A stretch of DNA of 64,000 bases from Salegentibacter agarivorans (GCF_900113135.1 NZ_FOOH01000008.1:62001-126000); one strand, 5' to 3'; numbered from the stretch's first letter, positions 1-9,945 are shown. Notes: generated from the sequence alone by a model not told the origin. A program made the numbers and translations.

Positions 1-2
1 GA

Positions 3-611
3 ACCGATGTAAAATGGCGCAAAAAGGTAATTGCACTGGTTAAAGCCCAGCAACCAAAGGCTGTTTTAGATATTGCTACGGGAACTGGAGACCTTGCCAT
101 ACAAATGGCAGATATTAATGCTGAAAAAATTGTTGGCCTGGATCTTTCTGAAGGAATGCTGAAAGTAGGCCGAAAGAAAATTGCAGCCAAACAGTTAACC
201 GATAAGATTGAAATGGTACAGGGAGACTCTGAAGCCTTACCTTTTGAAGATAACTCGTTTGATGCAATTACAGTTGCTTTTGGCGTTCGTAATTTTGAAA
301 ATTTAGAAAAAGGATTATCTGAAATTCAAAGGGTTCTAAAACCCGGCGGAATTTTTGTAGTTTTGGAGACTTCTGTCCCTACCAGATTTCCGTTCAAACA
401 AGGTTATAAATTATACTCCGGCTATATGTTGCCCCTCATTGGGCGGGTATTTTCTAAAGACCGTGAAGCTTACTCCTACTTAAGTAAAAGTGCCGCTGCA
501 TTTCCTTATGGAGAAGCGTTCAACAATATTTTAAAGAAAACGGGGTTTATAAATGTAGAAGATAAACCACAAACTTTTGGGGTTGCAACCATTTATACTG
601 CTTCAAAATAA
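3..611 (+). CDS. ubiE: Demethylmenaquinone methyltransferase, 5' end outside window
   Basis: This is the SAM-dependent C-methylation step of menaquinone synthesis; Bacteroidota use menaquinone, so the MenG role fits. The frame is open from base 3 with no start codon in the window, so the N-terminus is missing. The glycine-rich SAM motif [11 protein letters not shown] lies around bases 66-100, followed by the acidic loop GLDLSEGML and the late motif [13 protein letters not shown]. The stop at 609-611 is four bases before the porT start, so the two are probably co-transcribed. Family assignment is firm. Confidence 0.93.
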   Translation, partial: TDVKWRKKVIALVKAQQPKAVLDIATGTGDLAIQMADINAEKIVGLDLSEGMLKVGRKKIAAKQLTDKIEMVQGDSEALPFEDNSFDAITVAFGVRNFENLEKGLSEIQRVLKPGGIFVVLETSVPTRFPFKQGYKLYSGYMLPLIGRVFSKDREAYSYLSKSAAAFPYGEAFNNILKKTGFINVEDKPQTFGVATIYTASK

Positions 612-615
612 AACT

Positions 616-1278
616 ATGAAGAAACTTTTTGTTATTGCCCTTCTTTTTTGCGTTCAGTTTGGTTACGCGCAAATTTTTGGAGGAGATAAAATTATAAACA
701 ACGAGAACTTTGATAAGCAACGTTGGTCCTGGGGCTACTACCTGGGATTTAATACCTACGATTTTAAATTTAAATATAATGATGAAATAACCTCTAATGG
801 TAATGATCTTATTATAGAAAAAACCATGGGGTTCAATGTTGGGCTCGTTGGTAATTTAAAATTGAATAATAACCTGGATTTACGCCTGGAACCTGGCGTT
901 ACATTTAACACCCGTAACTTCAGGCCTCCATATAGCCAGGATATAGAAGAGGTTAACTCTACTTATGTCCATATCCCATTACTATTAAAGTTTTCGGCCG
1001 ATAGGCATAATAACTTCAAGCCTTTTGTAGTAGGAGGTTTATCTACTTCTATAAACCTTTCCAGTAATGAGAATAATCCAGATGTGGCTACGCGATTAAA
1101 AACCAACAATTATCATTATGAAGTGGGACTGGGAATAGACCTTTATCTTTATTATTTTAAATTCTCCCCCTCAATAAGAGGAGTTTTCACAATAAATAAT
1201 GAAATGGTAGAAACCCAGTATCAGGTAGTTGATGCAATGCGCTCCCAGGCTGTATTCCTCAACTTTACCTTTCAATAA
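616..1278 (+). CDS. porT: PorT-like outer membrane beta-barrel protein (type IX secretion)
   Basis: The 220-residue protein begins with a clear signal peptide ending FGYAQ, then alternating beta-strand sequence typical of a small outer-membrane barrel and a C-terminal aromatic residue (FTFQ). PorT is a membrane component of the type IX secretion/gliding system in Bacteroidota and is commonly found directly after ubiE, as here. I chose the ATG at 616 because it starts the signal peptide; an upstream in-frame start inside ubiE would add a non-secretory extension. Function is assigned from size, barrel character and neighbourhood. Confidence 0.82.
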   Translation: MKKLFVIALLFCVQFGYAQIFGGDKIINNENFDKQRWSWGYYLGFNTYDFKFKYNDEITSNGNDLIIEKTMGFNVGLVGNLKLNNNLDLRLEPGVTFNTRNFRPPYSQDIEEVNSTYVHIPLLLKFSADRHNNFKPFVVGGLSTSINLSSNENNPDVATRLKTNNYHYEVGLGIDLYLYYFKFSPSIRGVFTINNEMVETQYQVVDAMRSQAVFLNFTFQ

Positions 1279-1288
1279 AACAGCTACA

Positions 1289-2023
1289 TTAATTTGTAAA
1301 ACTTTTTCGCTTAAATTCACTTAGTAGAATTGCAGTTGCGGTCGCCACGTTTAAGCTTTCAGTAACTTTAAGCTCACCAAAACGCGGGATACTTATTTTT
1401 CTTTGAATTAATTCTTCAATTTCAGCTGAAATCCCATTGGCTTCATTTCCCATAACCAGGATTGCTTTTTCTACGGTTTCGCTTTTATAAATATTATCCC
1501 CTTCCATAAACGCCCCATAAACCGGTAGTTCAGAATTTGTAAGAAAACTTTTTAAATCGCAATAAATAATATTCACCCTCGCCAAAGATCCCATTGTAGC
1601 CTGTACCACTTTAGGATTATAACAATCTACCGAATCCTGGGAACAAACCAAATTGGTTATCCCAAACCAATCGCAAAGCCTTATGACGGTCCCTAAATTG
1701 CCGGGATCGCGAATACCATCTAAAGCAAGAGTTAGGTTTTCTTCGGGAACGATTTTTTCTTCCGGAATTTCAAACAATGCCAAAGCAGTTTGCGGAGTTT
1801 TAAGAAAACTGATTTTCTTAAGATCGCGCTCCTCAATTTTCTGAATTTCCTCAGGTTTCAGTCCAAAATCTGCATTTAAAGTAAAGAGCCGGTTCAGCCT
1901 AAAATTAGAATTTATAAGCTCACTAATTGTTTTAAAACCTTCGGCTACAAAAAGTCCGTGTTTATAACGGTATTTTTTTTGTGCAAGACTGGTTATTAAC
2001 TTAATTTGGCTTTTACTAACCAT
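1289..2023 (-). CDS. TrmH/SpoU-family RNA 2'-O-methyltransferase
   Basis: A 244-residue SPOUT methyltransferase that would methylate a ribose in rRNA or tRNA using SAM. The N-terminal substrate-binding part (KKYRYKHGLFVAEG) is followed by the knot motifs DGIRDPGNLGTVIRLCDWFG, LVMGNEANGIS and PRFGELKVTESLNVATA. The start is set at 2023, immediately before the MVSKSQ segment; a longer frame runs back into the divergent neighbour and lacks family character. It is convergent with porT and divergent from the tamL-like gene, 31 bases away. The exact RNA target cannot be read from sequence. Confidence 0.88.
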   Translation of the reverse strand: MVSKSQIKLITSLAQKKYRYKHGLFVAEGFKTISELINSNFRLNRLFTLNADFGLKPEEIQKIEERDLKKISFLKTPQTALALFEIPEEKIVPEENLTLALDGIRDPGNLGTVIRLCDWFGITNLVCSQDSVDCYNPKVVQATMGSLARVNIIYCDLKSFLTNSELPVYGAFMEGDNIYKSETVEKAILVMGNEANGISAEIEELIQRKISIPRFGELKVTESLNVATATAILLSEFKRKSFTN

Positions 2024-2054
2024 ACAAAAAATGTAATTTTGATCTCTTAAAAAT

Positions 2055-4634
2055 GTGTGTTTGAATCGGCATTTCGCAAAAATATCATTATTTTTTTTAA
2101 GCCTGCTTTTTTTAATTTCCTGTAATGCCGTTAAACGCGTAGAGGGTGATGATAAATTGCTCACTGAGAATGAAATTTTCGTTAACAACGAAAAGATCAA
2201 AGAGGCACGTATTTACAATCAACTTTACCAGGAGCCTAATACCAGTTTCCTGGGAATACCGCTAAGACTACATTTTTACAATCTCGCCCGGCCAGATATT
2301 GATTCTATTTTAAGTGAAAAATACCTTCAAAATGAAAGCAAAAAAAATACGCTGGTAGATATTCTTTCCTATAAACAGTTTGAGAAATTTCTGCACTCCC
2401 GAAAATCTTTTAACGAGTGGATAAAAAGAACCGGGGAAGAACCTGTTATTGTAAGTGAAGAAGAAACCCGGAAATCGGTTAACCGGCTCGACTCCTGGTA
2501 TTGGAACAATGGTTGGTTTAATGTAGAAACCGATTATGAAATAATTCCTTCGGAAAATAAAAAAAAACGCGCCCGTGTTGAATATGAAGTAACTACCGGA
2601 GAGGCCTATCACTTAGACTCCATTACCACAAATATTGCATCTAAAGTTATCGATTCTTTATACGAGCTTCATAAAAACGAATCCATAATTAAAGAAGGAA
2701 CACAATATAAAACCTTAGATATAAATGAAGAACGAGACCGCTTAACTTCACTTTTTAGAAACAACGGGGTTTATAATTTTGACCAGGAATATATAAGTTT
2801 TGATGCCGATACAATTAATACCGGTGGAAAAGTTAATACTACTTTAATTATAAAAAACCGATTTGCCTCAGAGGAAGACACCACATCCCGGGTGCCTTTT
2901 AAAATTCACGAAATTAGCAAGGTTAATATTTTTACCGATTATAAATACGCCAATAGAAATCAGCCATTAACCGATAGTGTTACCACCGAGGAAGGATATA
3001 CCCTTTATAGTTTTGACAAATTGCGTTATAAACCCGAAGCAATAACCGATGCTGTTTTTATTAAACCTGGAAACACCTATAGCGATATTTCCCGTTCCCG
3101 AACTTACAATCGATTAAATTCTTTGCGGGTTTTTAAATATCCCAATGTACAATTTACACCAGATCCTGCCGATTCTACCCGCACCGATTTGGTTGCCAAT
3201 ATTTTTCTAACTCCGCAGCCAAAATATTCCCTCGGTTTCGATTTTGATATTTCCCAAAGTAATATTCAAAAATTTGGTATTGGCGGCGGTGGCTCCCTCT
3301 TAATAAGAAATATATTTGGCGGTGCCGAGAATTTTGAAATTTCTGGACGTGGAAGTATAGGTTCGTCTACAGATGCTGCAATAAGCGGAAATGACGATCA
3401 CTTTTTTGATATTTCAGAAATTGGTGCCGATCTTAAACTCACTTTTCCCAGGATTTTCCTACCAATTAATACCGAAAAATTTATTCCTAAGTATATGCAG
3501 CCCTTTACTTCACTAAGTTTAGGAGTAAGTACACAAAACAATATTGGTTTAGATAAAAGAAATCTTTCGGGAATTATGAATTACCGGTGGAACCCTTCTC
3601 ACCAGCTTTCTAACCGTGTAGATCTTTTAAACATTCAATATGTAAGAAATTTGAATATTGATAATTATTTCAATGTTTACCGAAATTCATACAACGATCT
3701 TAACGAGATACTCCAGTCTGGTAGTATCGTTACAAATCCGGACTATTTAAATGAAGAAGGCTTGTTAAGCATCCCTACCGGCGCCGAGAGTTTTATTCGT
3801 GATGTTTCTAATAACACGGGAGGCACTACTGGTTTGAATGAGGATCAAGCTCAGTTAGTAAATAATATAGGTGAAAGAAAAACTCGTTTAACAGAGAACA
3901 ACCTCATATTTGCGTCTAATTACACCTATTTATGGAACACAAAAAAGAATCTCTACGACCAGGAATTTACCCGCTTTAGGTTTAAAATTGAAACCGCAGG
4001 GAATGTACTTTCCGCAGTTTCTTCTTTAGCCGGTTTTGAGAAAAACGAGAATGGAAATTATGATGTATTAGGTGTAAACTTCTCTCAGTATATTAAAACC
4101 GAACTCGATTTTATAAAGCATTGGGATATGGGGCAGAGTAATATTCTGGCCTTTCGGGCTTTTGGCGGGGTGGCCATACCATATGGCAACGCCAATAGCA
4201 TCCCTTTTGTAAGAAGTTTTTTTGGCGGCGGCCCCAACGATAATAGGGCGTGGCGTGCTTACGATCTTGGCCCCGGCAGTAGCGGTGGCCGTAACGAATT
4301 TAATGAAGCCAATATGAAATTGGCTTTTAATATGGAATATCGCTATAACCTTTTTGGTTCCTTAAATTCGGCTGTTTTTGTTGATGTAGGTAATATCTGG
4401 AATGTACTGGATATCGTTGAAGATGAAGATGCTACTTTTGAATCGCTTTCCGATCTTAAGAATATTGCAGTAGGCTCCGGTTTCGGACTTAGATACGATT
4501 TTAACTTTTTTGTTCTCAGGTTTGATATTGGCTTTAAAACCTACGACCCAGCCCAGCCAGACGATAAACGCTGGTTTAGAAATTACAACTTTAATAATGC
4601 TGTATACAATGTAGGGATCAATTATCCTTTCTAA
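2055..4634 (+). CDS. tamL: TamL-like lipoprotein of the BamA/TamA (Omp85) family
   Basis: An 859-residue Omp85-type outer membrane protein. The N-terminus is a lipoprotein signal with lipobox LISC, which distinguishes Bacteroidota TamL from proteobacterial TamA. POTRA-like repeats cover about residues 30-380, and the C-terminal half is a beta-barrel ending in NYPF with terminal Phe. It probably helps insert outer-membrane proteins. The only usable starts are GTG at 2055 or TTG at 2061, because the ATG at 2053 is out of frame. Its start lies only 31 bases from the divergent methyltransferase, so the promoters must overlap. Confidence 0.85.
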   Translation: MCLNRHFAKISLFFLSLLFLISCNAVKRVEGDDKLLTENEIFVNNEKIKEARIYNQLYQEPNTSFLGIPLRLHFYNLARPDIDSILSEKYLQNESKKNTLVDILSYKQFEKFLHSRKSFNEWIKRTGEEPVIVSEEETRKSVNRLDSWYWNNGWFNVETDYEIIPSENKKKRARVEYEVTTGEAYHLDSITTNIASKVIDSLYELHKNESIIKEGTQYKTLDINEERDRLTSLFRNNGVYNFDQEYISFDADTINTGGKVNTTLIIKNRFASEEDTTSRVPFKIHEISKVNIFTDYKYANRNQPLTDSVTTEEGYTLYSFDKLRYKPEAITDAVFIKPGNTYSDISRSRTYNRLNSLRVFKYPNVQFTPDPADSTRTDLVANIFLTPQPKYSLGFDFDISQSNIQKFGIGGGGSLLIRNIFGGAENFEISGRGSIGSSTDAAISGNDDHFFDISEIGADLKLTFPRIFLPINTEKFIPKYMQPFTSLSLGVSTQNNIGLDKRNLSGIMNYRWNPSHQLSNRVDLLNIQYVRNLNIDNYFNVYRNSYNDLNEILQSGSIVTNPDYLNEEGLLSIPTGAESFIRDVSNNTGGTTGLNEDQAQLVNNIGERKTRLTENNLIFASNYTYLWNTKKNLYDQEFTRFRFKIETAGNVLSAVSSLAGFEKNENGNYDVLGVNFSQYIKTELDFIKHWDMGQSNILAFRAFGGVAIPYGNANSIPFVRSFFGGGPNDNRAWRAYDLGPGSSGGRNEFNEANMKLAFNMEYRYNLFGSLNSAVFVDVGNIWNVLDIVEDEDATFESLSDLKNIAVGSGFGLRYDFNFFVLRFDIGFKTYDPAQPDDKRWFRNYNFNNAVYNVGINYPF

Positions 4635-4649
4635 GCCAACATATTTTCT

Positions 4650-4657
4650 TATTTTTG
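4650..4657 (+). promoter_or_regulatory. Candidate -7 box of the fbaA promoter
   Basis: The octamer TATTTTTG fits the Bacteroidota -7 consensus TAnnTTTG and lies 22 bases before the fbaA ATG. I see no clear TTTG at -33. Support is by motif only. Confidence 0.45.
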
Positions 4658-4679
4658 CTTTTCTAATTCAACTAAAATT

Positions 4680-5747
4680 ATGAGTCACAACATTAAACCA
4701 GGCGTAGCCACAGGAAAAGAAGTACAGGAAATCTTTAATTATGCTAAGGAAAAGGGATTTGCCCTTCCGGCAGTAAACGTTATAGGTTCCAGTAGTGCAA
4801 ATGCAGTAATGGAAACCGCCGCAGAACTAAATTCACCCGTAATTATTCAATTCTCTAATGGAGGTGCCCAGTTTAACGCTGGAAAAGGACTTTCTAACGA
4901 TGGTGAAAAAGCCGCTGTTGCAGGGGCCGTTGCAGGTGCAAAGCATATTCACGAACTTGCTGAAGCCTACGGTGCTGTAGTAATTCTACATACAGACCAT
5001 TGTGCAAAAAAATTGCTTCCCTGGATAGACGGAATGCTTGACGCCAGTGAAAAACATTTTGAGCAATTTGGGAAACCTCTTTATAGCTCGCATATGATAG
5101 ATCTTTCTGAAGAATCTCTTGAAGAAAACATTGAAATCTGCAAGAAGTATCTTGAAAGAATGAGCAAAATGGGCATGACCCTTGAAATTGAACTTGGGGT
5201 TACAGGTGGTGAAGAAGATGGTGTAGATAATACCGATATTGATTCTTCTAAACTATATACCCAACCAGAAGAAGTTGCTTACGCTTACGAAGAATTAAGC
5301 AAAGTTAGTGACCAGTTCACTATCGCTGCCGCTTTTGGTAACGTACACGGAGTTTATAAGCCAGGTAACGTAAAACTTACCCCGGTAATTCTTAAAAACT
5401 CTCAGGAACACATTACTAAAAAATACGGTGTAGAAGAAAATCATATAGATTTTGTATTCCACGGAGGTAGTGGTTCTACTGTTGAAGAAATTCGCGAAGG
5501 AATTAGCTACGGAGTAATTAAGATGAATATCGACACCGATCTTCAATACGCTTACCTTGAAGGTATTCGTGATTACATGGGTGAAAAGAAAGATTACCTT
5601 GCTGCGCAAATTGGTAATCCTGAAGGAAGCGATGTACCTAACAAGAAATATTACGATCCAAGAAAATGGTTACGTGAAGGAGAAATTACTTTCAAAACCC
5701 GACTTAAAAAGGCTTTTGAAGATCTTAACAACGTAAATACTTTATAA
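4680..5747 (+). CDS. fbaA: Class II fructose-bisphosphate aldolase
   Basis: A zinc-dependent aldolase of 355 residues, full length for the class IIA (E. coli-like) group. It interconverts fructose 1,6-bisphosphate with dihydroxyacetone phosphate and glyceraldehyde 3-phosphate in the cytosol. Visible motifs are the metal-binding HTDHCAKK, the phosphate-binding FHGGSGS and the Asn-containing GVIKMNIDTDLQ. It is flanked by its own candidate promoter and an intrinsic terminator, so it is probably monocistronic. Confidence 0.97.
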   Translation: MSHNIKPGVATGKEVQEIFNYAKEKGFALPAVNVIGSSSANAVMETAAELNSPVIIQFSNGGAQFNAGKGLSNDGEKAAVAGAVAGAKHIHELAEAYGAVVILHTDHCAKKLLPWIDGMLDASEKHFEQFGKPLYSSHMIDLSEESLEENIEICKKYLERMSKMGMTLEIELGVTGGEEDGVDNTDIDSSKLYTQPEEVAYAYEELSKVSDQFTIAAAFGNVHGVYKPGNVKLTPVILKNSQEHITKKYGVEENHIDFVFHGGSGSTVEEIREGISYGVIKMNIDTDLQYAYLEGIRDYMGEKKDYLAAQIGNPEGSDVPNKKYYDPRKWLREGEITFKTRLKKAFEDLNNVNTL

Positions 5748-5760
5748 ATCTAATTTTATA

Positions 5761-5800
5761 ACAGCTGGAATTTTTTTAGAATTCCGGCTGTTTTTATTTT
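5761..5800 (+). terminator. Intrinsic terminator after fbaA
   Basis: Arms ACAGCTGGAATT and AATTCCGGCTGT form a 12-bp stem with one G-T pair, followed directly by a T-rich run. Confidence 0.85.
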
Positions 5801-5859
5801 AAGTAAAACTTTCGGTTTATCCCTATATAAATAAACTGAAACCTGAAACCTGAAAATAA

Positions 5860-6717
5860 ATGGCTTGGTTTAAAAGAACACAAAAAGGAATTCAAACCCC
5901 AACAGAACACAAGAAAGATGTTCCAAAGGGACTTTGGTACAAATCACCAACCGGCAAGATTGTAGATGCAGAGCAGCTGGAAAGCAATTTTTATGTGAGT
6001 CCGGAAGATGGCTATCACGTAAGAATTGGAAGTAAAGAATATTTCAAAATCCTTTTTGATGATAATGAATTCAAAGAATTGGATAAAGATATTACATCTA
6101 AAGATCCTTTGAATTTTAAGGATACCAAAAAATACACCGATCGTTTAAAAGCAGCCCAGGAAAAAACCGATCTTAAAGACGCAGTACGTACTGCAGTTGG
6201 AAAATCTAAAGGAAGAGAATTGGTAATTGCCTGTATGGATTTTAGATTTATTGGTGGTTCAATGGGATCTGTAGTAGGTGAAAAAATTGCCCGTGCTGCA
6301 GATTATGCGTTAAAAAACCAACTCCCTTTAATGGTGATTTCTAAATCTGGTGGCGCAAGAATGCAGGAAGCAGCTTTATCTTTAATGCAGTTGGCAAAAA
6401 CTTCGGTTAAATTAGCCCAGCTTGCCGAGGCACGTCTTCCTTATATTTCTTTAGCCACAGATCCTACAACTGGAGGTACCACGGCTTCTTTTGCAATGTT
6501 AGGTGATATTAATATTTCTGAACCCGGCGCGTTAATTGGATTTGCAGGGCCTCGTGTAGTAAAAGACACTACCGGGAAAGACCTGCCAAAAGATTTTCAA
6601 ACTTCAGAATTTCTTAAGGAAAAAGGCTTTTTAGATTTCATTACCCACCGGTCTGAGCTTAAGAATAAAGTAAACCTCTATTTGGATCTTATTCAAAATC
6701 AACCGGTAAGAGCTTAA
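5860..6717 (+). CDS. accD: Acetyl-CoA carboxylase carboxyltransferase subunit beta, zinc-ribbon cysteines absent
   Basis: The 285-residue beta subunit of the carboxyltransferase that moves CO2 from carboxybiotin to acetyl-CoA, the first step of fatty acid synthesis. The crotonase-like core is intact ([12 protein letters not shown]-type region near residue 165, [15 protein letters not shown] near 205, GFAGPRV near 228). The N-terminal ribbon segment ([10 protein letters not shown] ... [12 protein letters not shown]) occupies the place of the four-cysteine zinc ribbon of E. coli AccD, but all four cysteines are replaced. I recall the same in other Bacteroidota AccD proteins but cannot check it here. 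Confidence 0.95.
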   Translation: MAWFKRTQKGIQTPTEHKKDVPKGLWYKSPTGKIVDAEQLESNFYVSPEDGYHVRIGSKEYFKILFDDNEFKELDKDITSKDPLNFKDTKKYTDRLKAAQEKTDLKDAVRTAVGKSKGRELVIACMDFRFIGGSMGSVVGEKIARAADYALKNQLPLMVISKSGGARMQEAALSLMQLAKTSVKLAQLAEARLPYISLATDPTTGGTTASFAMLGDINISEPGALIGFAGPRVVKDTTGKDLPKDFQTSEFLKEKGFLDFITHRSELKNKVNLYLDLIQNQPVRA

Positions 6718-6767
6718 AATAAAATAGAAAAAGATATTCTATAAATAGGTAATTATTTAGAAAGTAG

Positions 6768-6775
6768 TATCTTTG
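6768..6775 (+). promoter_or_regulatory. Candidate -7 box of the rpsO promoter
   Basis: TATCTTTG matches TAnnTTTG, 53 bases before the rpsO start. The upstream TTTG element is not obvious. Confidence 0.5.
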
Positions 6776-6828
6776 CCGCCTGACGGAAAAACTGTCAATA
6801 CATAAAAATCATTAAAATTAATATTGGA

Positions 6829-7098
6829 ATGTATTTAGCCAAAGAAAGAAAAGAAGAAATTTTTGAGAAGCACGGAAAAAGCAAAACCGACACTGGTTCT
6901 GCTGAAGGACAAATTGCTTTGTTCACCTACCGAATCTCTCACCTTTCTGATCACTTAAAAAAGAATCGTAAAGACTATAACTCAGAGCGTTCTTTGGTAA
7001 GACTGGTTGGTAAAAGAAGGAGCTTGCTTGATTACTTAATGAAGAAAGATATTATGAGATATCGTGCTATCGTTAAAGAATTAGGATTAAGAAAATAA
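6829..7098 (+). CDS. rpsO: 30S ribosomal protein S15
   Basis: An 89-residue protein of standard S15 length that binds 16S rRNA in the small-subunit platform. The family segments TGSAEGQIALFTYRI, HLKKNRKDYNSERSL and the C-terminal YRAIVKELGLRK are all visible. It has its own promoter-like box and a strong terminator, with pnp next downstream, the classical rpsO-pnp order. Confidence 0.98.
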   Translation: MYLAKERKEEIFEKHGKSKTDTGSAEGQIALFTYRISHLSDHLKKNRKDYNSERSLVRLVGKRRSLLDYLMKKDIMRYRAIVKELGLRK

Positions 7099-7104
7099 AT
7101 TTCA

Positions 7105-7132
7105 AAAGGGGGCTTTACGCCCCCTTTTTTTT
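7105..7132 (+). terminator. Intrinsic terminator after rpsO
   Basis: GGGGGC-TTTAC-GCCCCC hairpin followed by eight T residues. Confidence 0.95.
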
Positions 7133-7140
7133 ATATAATA

Positions 7141-7223
7141 GTAATTTGTAAATTACTTGGGGCGAATTCTATTAAATTAAATAGAAACAAGCCCTGAAAT
7201 ATTTTAAAACTCGATTATCGAGT
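7141..7223 (+). other. Two palindromes in the rpsO-pnp spacer / pnp leader
   Basis: GTAATTT-GT-AAATTAC (7141-7156) and ACTCGAT-T-ATCGAGT (7209-7223) are both perfect inverted repeats in the 236-base gap before pnp. They could be RNA hairpins in a long pnp leader or protein-binding sites. pnp leaders are autoregulated through hairpins in enterobacteria; extending that here is inference. Confidence 0.4.
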
Positions 7224-7368
7224 AAAATTGTCGCTCAACGAGAGTAGTTTTTCATTGGTCTACACAACACACAACAACACAACTTCCGGCCGTCCGGTAT
7301 TGGCGGAGACCATTGTATAACAAGATCTGGTGAAGTTATTCAGATCATTAGAAGAATTCAAAATTATT

Positions 7369-9618
7369 ATGATTCCACAAACATTTAAAGAGGTTATCGA
7401 TTTAGGAGATGGAAGAGAAATCTCTATCGAAACCGGAAAATTAGCAAAACAGGCCCACGGGTCGGTTGTTGTTCAAATGGGCAACGCCATGTTGCTTTGT
7501 ACTGTAGTATCTTCTTACAAAGAAAGTACTATGGATTTCTTTCCATTAACTGTAGATTACAGGGAAAAATTTGCTGCCGCAGGTCGTTACCCAGGTGGTT
7601 TCTTTAAAAGAGAAGCAAGACCAAGTGACGGTGAAGTTTTAACAATGAGAATTGTAGACCGCGTTTTGCGCCCACTTTTCCCATCAGATTATAGAACTGA
7701 GACTCAGGTAATGATCCAGTTGATGTCTCACGACGAAGAAGTTATGCCAGATGCTTTGGCAGGACTTGCTGCTTCGGCCGCTATTCAGCTTTCAGACATT
7801 CCTTTTGAAACCGCTATTTCTGAAGCTCGTGTAGCCAGGATTAATGGTGAATTTGTGATTAACCCAAGCCGCAGCCAGTTACTGGAATCAGACATCGATA
7901 TGATTATTGGTGCTTCTTCAGATTCTGTAATGATGGTTGAAGGTGAGATGAAAGAAATTTCAGAAGAAGAAATGGCTGAGGCTATTCAATTCGCTCACGA
8001 ACACATTAAAAAACAAATAGACGCTCAATTGCGTTTAGCTGAAGCTTTTGGTAAAAAACCGGTTAGGGAATATGCCACTGCTGAAGAAAAAGAAGATATA
8101 GAGAAAAAAGTTCGCGATGCGGCTTACGATAAAATTTACGAGATTGCTAAAGGTGGTCACGGTAAAAAAGAACGTAGCGAAGCTTTTTCTGCAGTAAAAG
8201 ACGAAGTTTTAGCTTTATTTTCTGAAGAAGAATTGGAAGAAAATGAAAAGCTGATCAAAAAATATTATAGCAAAACCGAAAAGGAAGCGGTAAGAGAACT
8301 TACTCTTGCTGAAGGTATTCGTCTTGATGGTAGAAAAACCGACGAGATTAGACCTATCTGGTGTGAAACCGATTATTTACCATCGGTACACGGTTCGGCT
8401 ATTTTCACTCGTGGGGAAACTCAGGCTTTGGCAACTGTTACTTTGGGAACTTCCAGAGAAGCAAATACTATAGATATGCCAACCCACCAGGGTGAAGAAA
8501 CTTTCTACCTGCATTATAACTTCCCTCCATTTTGTACAGGAGAAGCATACCCAATTAGAGGTACTTCAAGACGTGAAATTGGACACGGAAACCTTGCACA
8601 ACGTGCATTAAAAGGAATGATTCCTGAAAACAATCCTTACACTGTAAGAATTGTTTCTGAAGTATTGGAATCTAACGGTTCTTCTTCTATGGCAACGGTT
8701 TGCGCGGGAACTATGGCAATGATGGATGCCGGGGTTAAAATGAAGAAACCAGTTTCTGGTATCGCTATGGGATTAATTTCTGATGGTGAGCGTCACGCTG
8801 TACTTTCAGACATTCTTGGGGATGAAGATCACCTTGGTGATATGGACTTTAAAGTAACCGGAACGGCTGATGGTATTACCGCTTGCCAAATGGATATTAA
8901 AGTAAAAGGATTGCCTTACGAGATTTTAGTAAAAGCACTAAAACAAGCTCGTGCAGGTAGACTTCATATTTTAGAAAAACTGACTGATACTATCGCTGAG
9001 CCAAACGAAAATGTAAAAGCTCACGCTCCAAAAATCATCACCAGAAGAATTCCTAACGAATTTATTGGTGCACTTATTGGACCTGGAGGAAAAGTAATTC
9101 AGGAACTTCAGAAAACTACAGGAACTGAAATCGTTATCAACGAAGATCCTGTCACCGAAGAAGGTATTGTTGAAATTCTTGGAACTAAACAGGAAGGAAT
9201 CGATAAAGTTCTTGCTAAAATTGAATCTATCACTTTCAAACCTGAAAAAGGAAGCGTTTACGAAGTAAAAGTAATCAAGGTCCTTGATTTTGGAGCTGTG
9301 GTAGAATATCTTGATGCTCCCGGCAACGAGGTTTTACTTCATATTTCTGAACTGGCCTGGGAACGCACCGATAATGTTACCGATATTCTTAATGTTGGTG
9401 ATGTAATTGATGTGAAATATTTTGGTGTAGATCCTAAAACCCGCAAGGAGAAAGTTTCAAGAAAAGCTTTACTTGAAAAACCTGAAGGTTACCAGGCAAG
9501 ACCACCTAGAGATAACGATCGTAACGACAGAGGTCGTGACAATCGCGGTTCTCGAGATAATCGTGGCCATGATGATCGCAGAGGCAGAGATAATAAAGAT
9601 CGTAGAAATAACGATTAA
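7369..9618 (+). CDS. pnp: Polyribonucleotide nucleotidyltransferase (PNPase)
   Basis: A 3'-5' phosphorolytic exoribonuclease of 749 residues, trimeric in the cytosol. In order it has a first RNase PH domain (about 1-220), an alpha-helical linker, a second catalytic RNase PH domain with [14 protein letters not shown] and [14 protein letters not shown], a KH domain with the loop [12 protein letters not shown], an S1 domain, and a low-complexity tail rich in Arg, Asp and Asn that probably contacts RNA. The start is ATG 7369 (MIPQTFKEV); an upstream GTG would add 13 residues not typical of the family. Confidence 0.97.
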   Translation: MIPQTFKEVIDLGDGREISIETGKLAKQAHGSVVVQMGNAMLLCTVVSSYKESTMDFFPLTVDYREKFAAAGRYPGGFFKREARPSDGEVLTMRIVDRVLRPLFPSDYRTETQVMIQLMSHDEEVMPDALAGLAASAAIQLSDIPFETAISEARVARINGEFVINPSRSQLLESDIDMIIGASSDSVMMVEGEMKEISEEEMAEAIQFAHEHIKKQIDAQLRLAEAFGKKPVREYATAEEKEDIEKKVRDAAYDKIYEIAKGGHGKKERSEAFSAVKDEVLALFSEEELEENEKLIKKYYSKTEKEAVRELTLAEGIRLDGRKTDEIRPIWCETDYLPSVHGSAIFTRGETQALATVTLGTSREANTIDMPTHQGEETFYLHYNFPPFCTGEAYPIRGTSRREIGHGNLAQRALKGMIPENNPYTVRIVSEVLESNGSSSMATVCAGTMAMMDAGVKMKKPVSGIAMGLISDGERHAVLSDILGDEDHLGDMDFKVTGTADGITACQMDIKVKGLPYEILVKALKQARAGRLHILEKLTDTIAEPNENVKAHAPKIITRRIPNEFIGALIGPGGKVIQELQKTTGTEIVINEDPVTEEGIVEILGTKQEGIDKVLAKIESITFKPEKGSVYEVKVIKVLDFGAVVEYLDAPGNEVLLHISELAWERTDNVTDILNVGDVIDVKYFGVDPKTRKEKVSRKALLEKPEGYQARPPRDNDRNDRGRDNRGSRDNRGHDDRRGRDNKDRRNND

Positions 9619-9641
9619 TTAGTCTTAAGCTTTATAAATTC

Positions 9642-9677
9642 AAATCCCCGGAAAGTAATTTTCGGGGATTTTTTTAT
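9642..9677 (+). terminator. Intrinsic terminator after pnp
   Basis: AAATCCCCGGAAA and TTTTCGGGGATTT arms around a GTAA loop, followed by a T run. Confidence 0.92.
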
Positions 9678-9702
9678 GCCGTTTATTAGGAGTCTTTTTA
9701 AT

Positions 9703-9810
9703 CGTCAAGCTGAACTGGTTTCAGCTTCTAACCTGATATTAAGTTAGATCTCCGAATAAATTTCGGAGCAAGCTCTGAAACGACCCCGAAGCTTCGGAAT
9801 AGAATGACGA
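9703..9810. repeat. Intergenic repeat-like element bounded by CGTCA/TGACG
   Basis: A stretch of about 108 bases starts CGTCAAGCTGAAC and ends AGAATGACG, so its ends are inverted, and it holds internal complementary pairs such as CTCCGAA...TTCGGAG and CCGAAGCTTCGG. The word CGTCATTCTGAA of the same style recurs near 16481. Such elements are scattered between genes in flavobacterial genomes; copy number here is unknown. It is non-coding. Confidence 0.5.
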
Positions 9811-9866
9811 AAAAGGATATTTTTGAAATTCATATTTTAAATATTTCTACAATTTTTTCTGCGTTA

Positions 9867-9945
9867 GAGATCGTAGCGGAAAGCCCACAACGAGTGGAAC
9901 GAGCGCGGGCTTGCAGCTTAAAGCCCGACCCGCAGGGTAACGCCC
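9867..9945. repeat. GC-richer palindromic intergenic element (AGCCC/GGGCTT type)
   Basis: An 80-base block much richer in GC than its surroundings, with repeated AAGCCC/GGGCTT words. It contains a perfect hairpin GGGCTT-gcagctta-AAGCCC plus a second upstream AAGCCC that can compete for the same arm. I recall very similar elements repeated in many Flavobacteriaceae genomes. An open frame of 64 codons crosses it (9804-9998) but is composed of repeat sequence and is not called as a gene. Confidence 0.6.
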
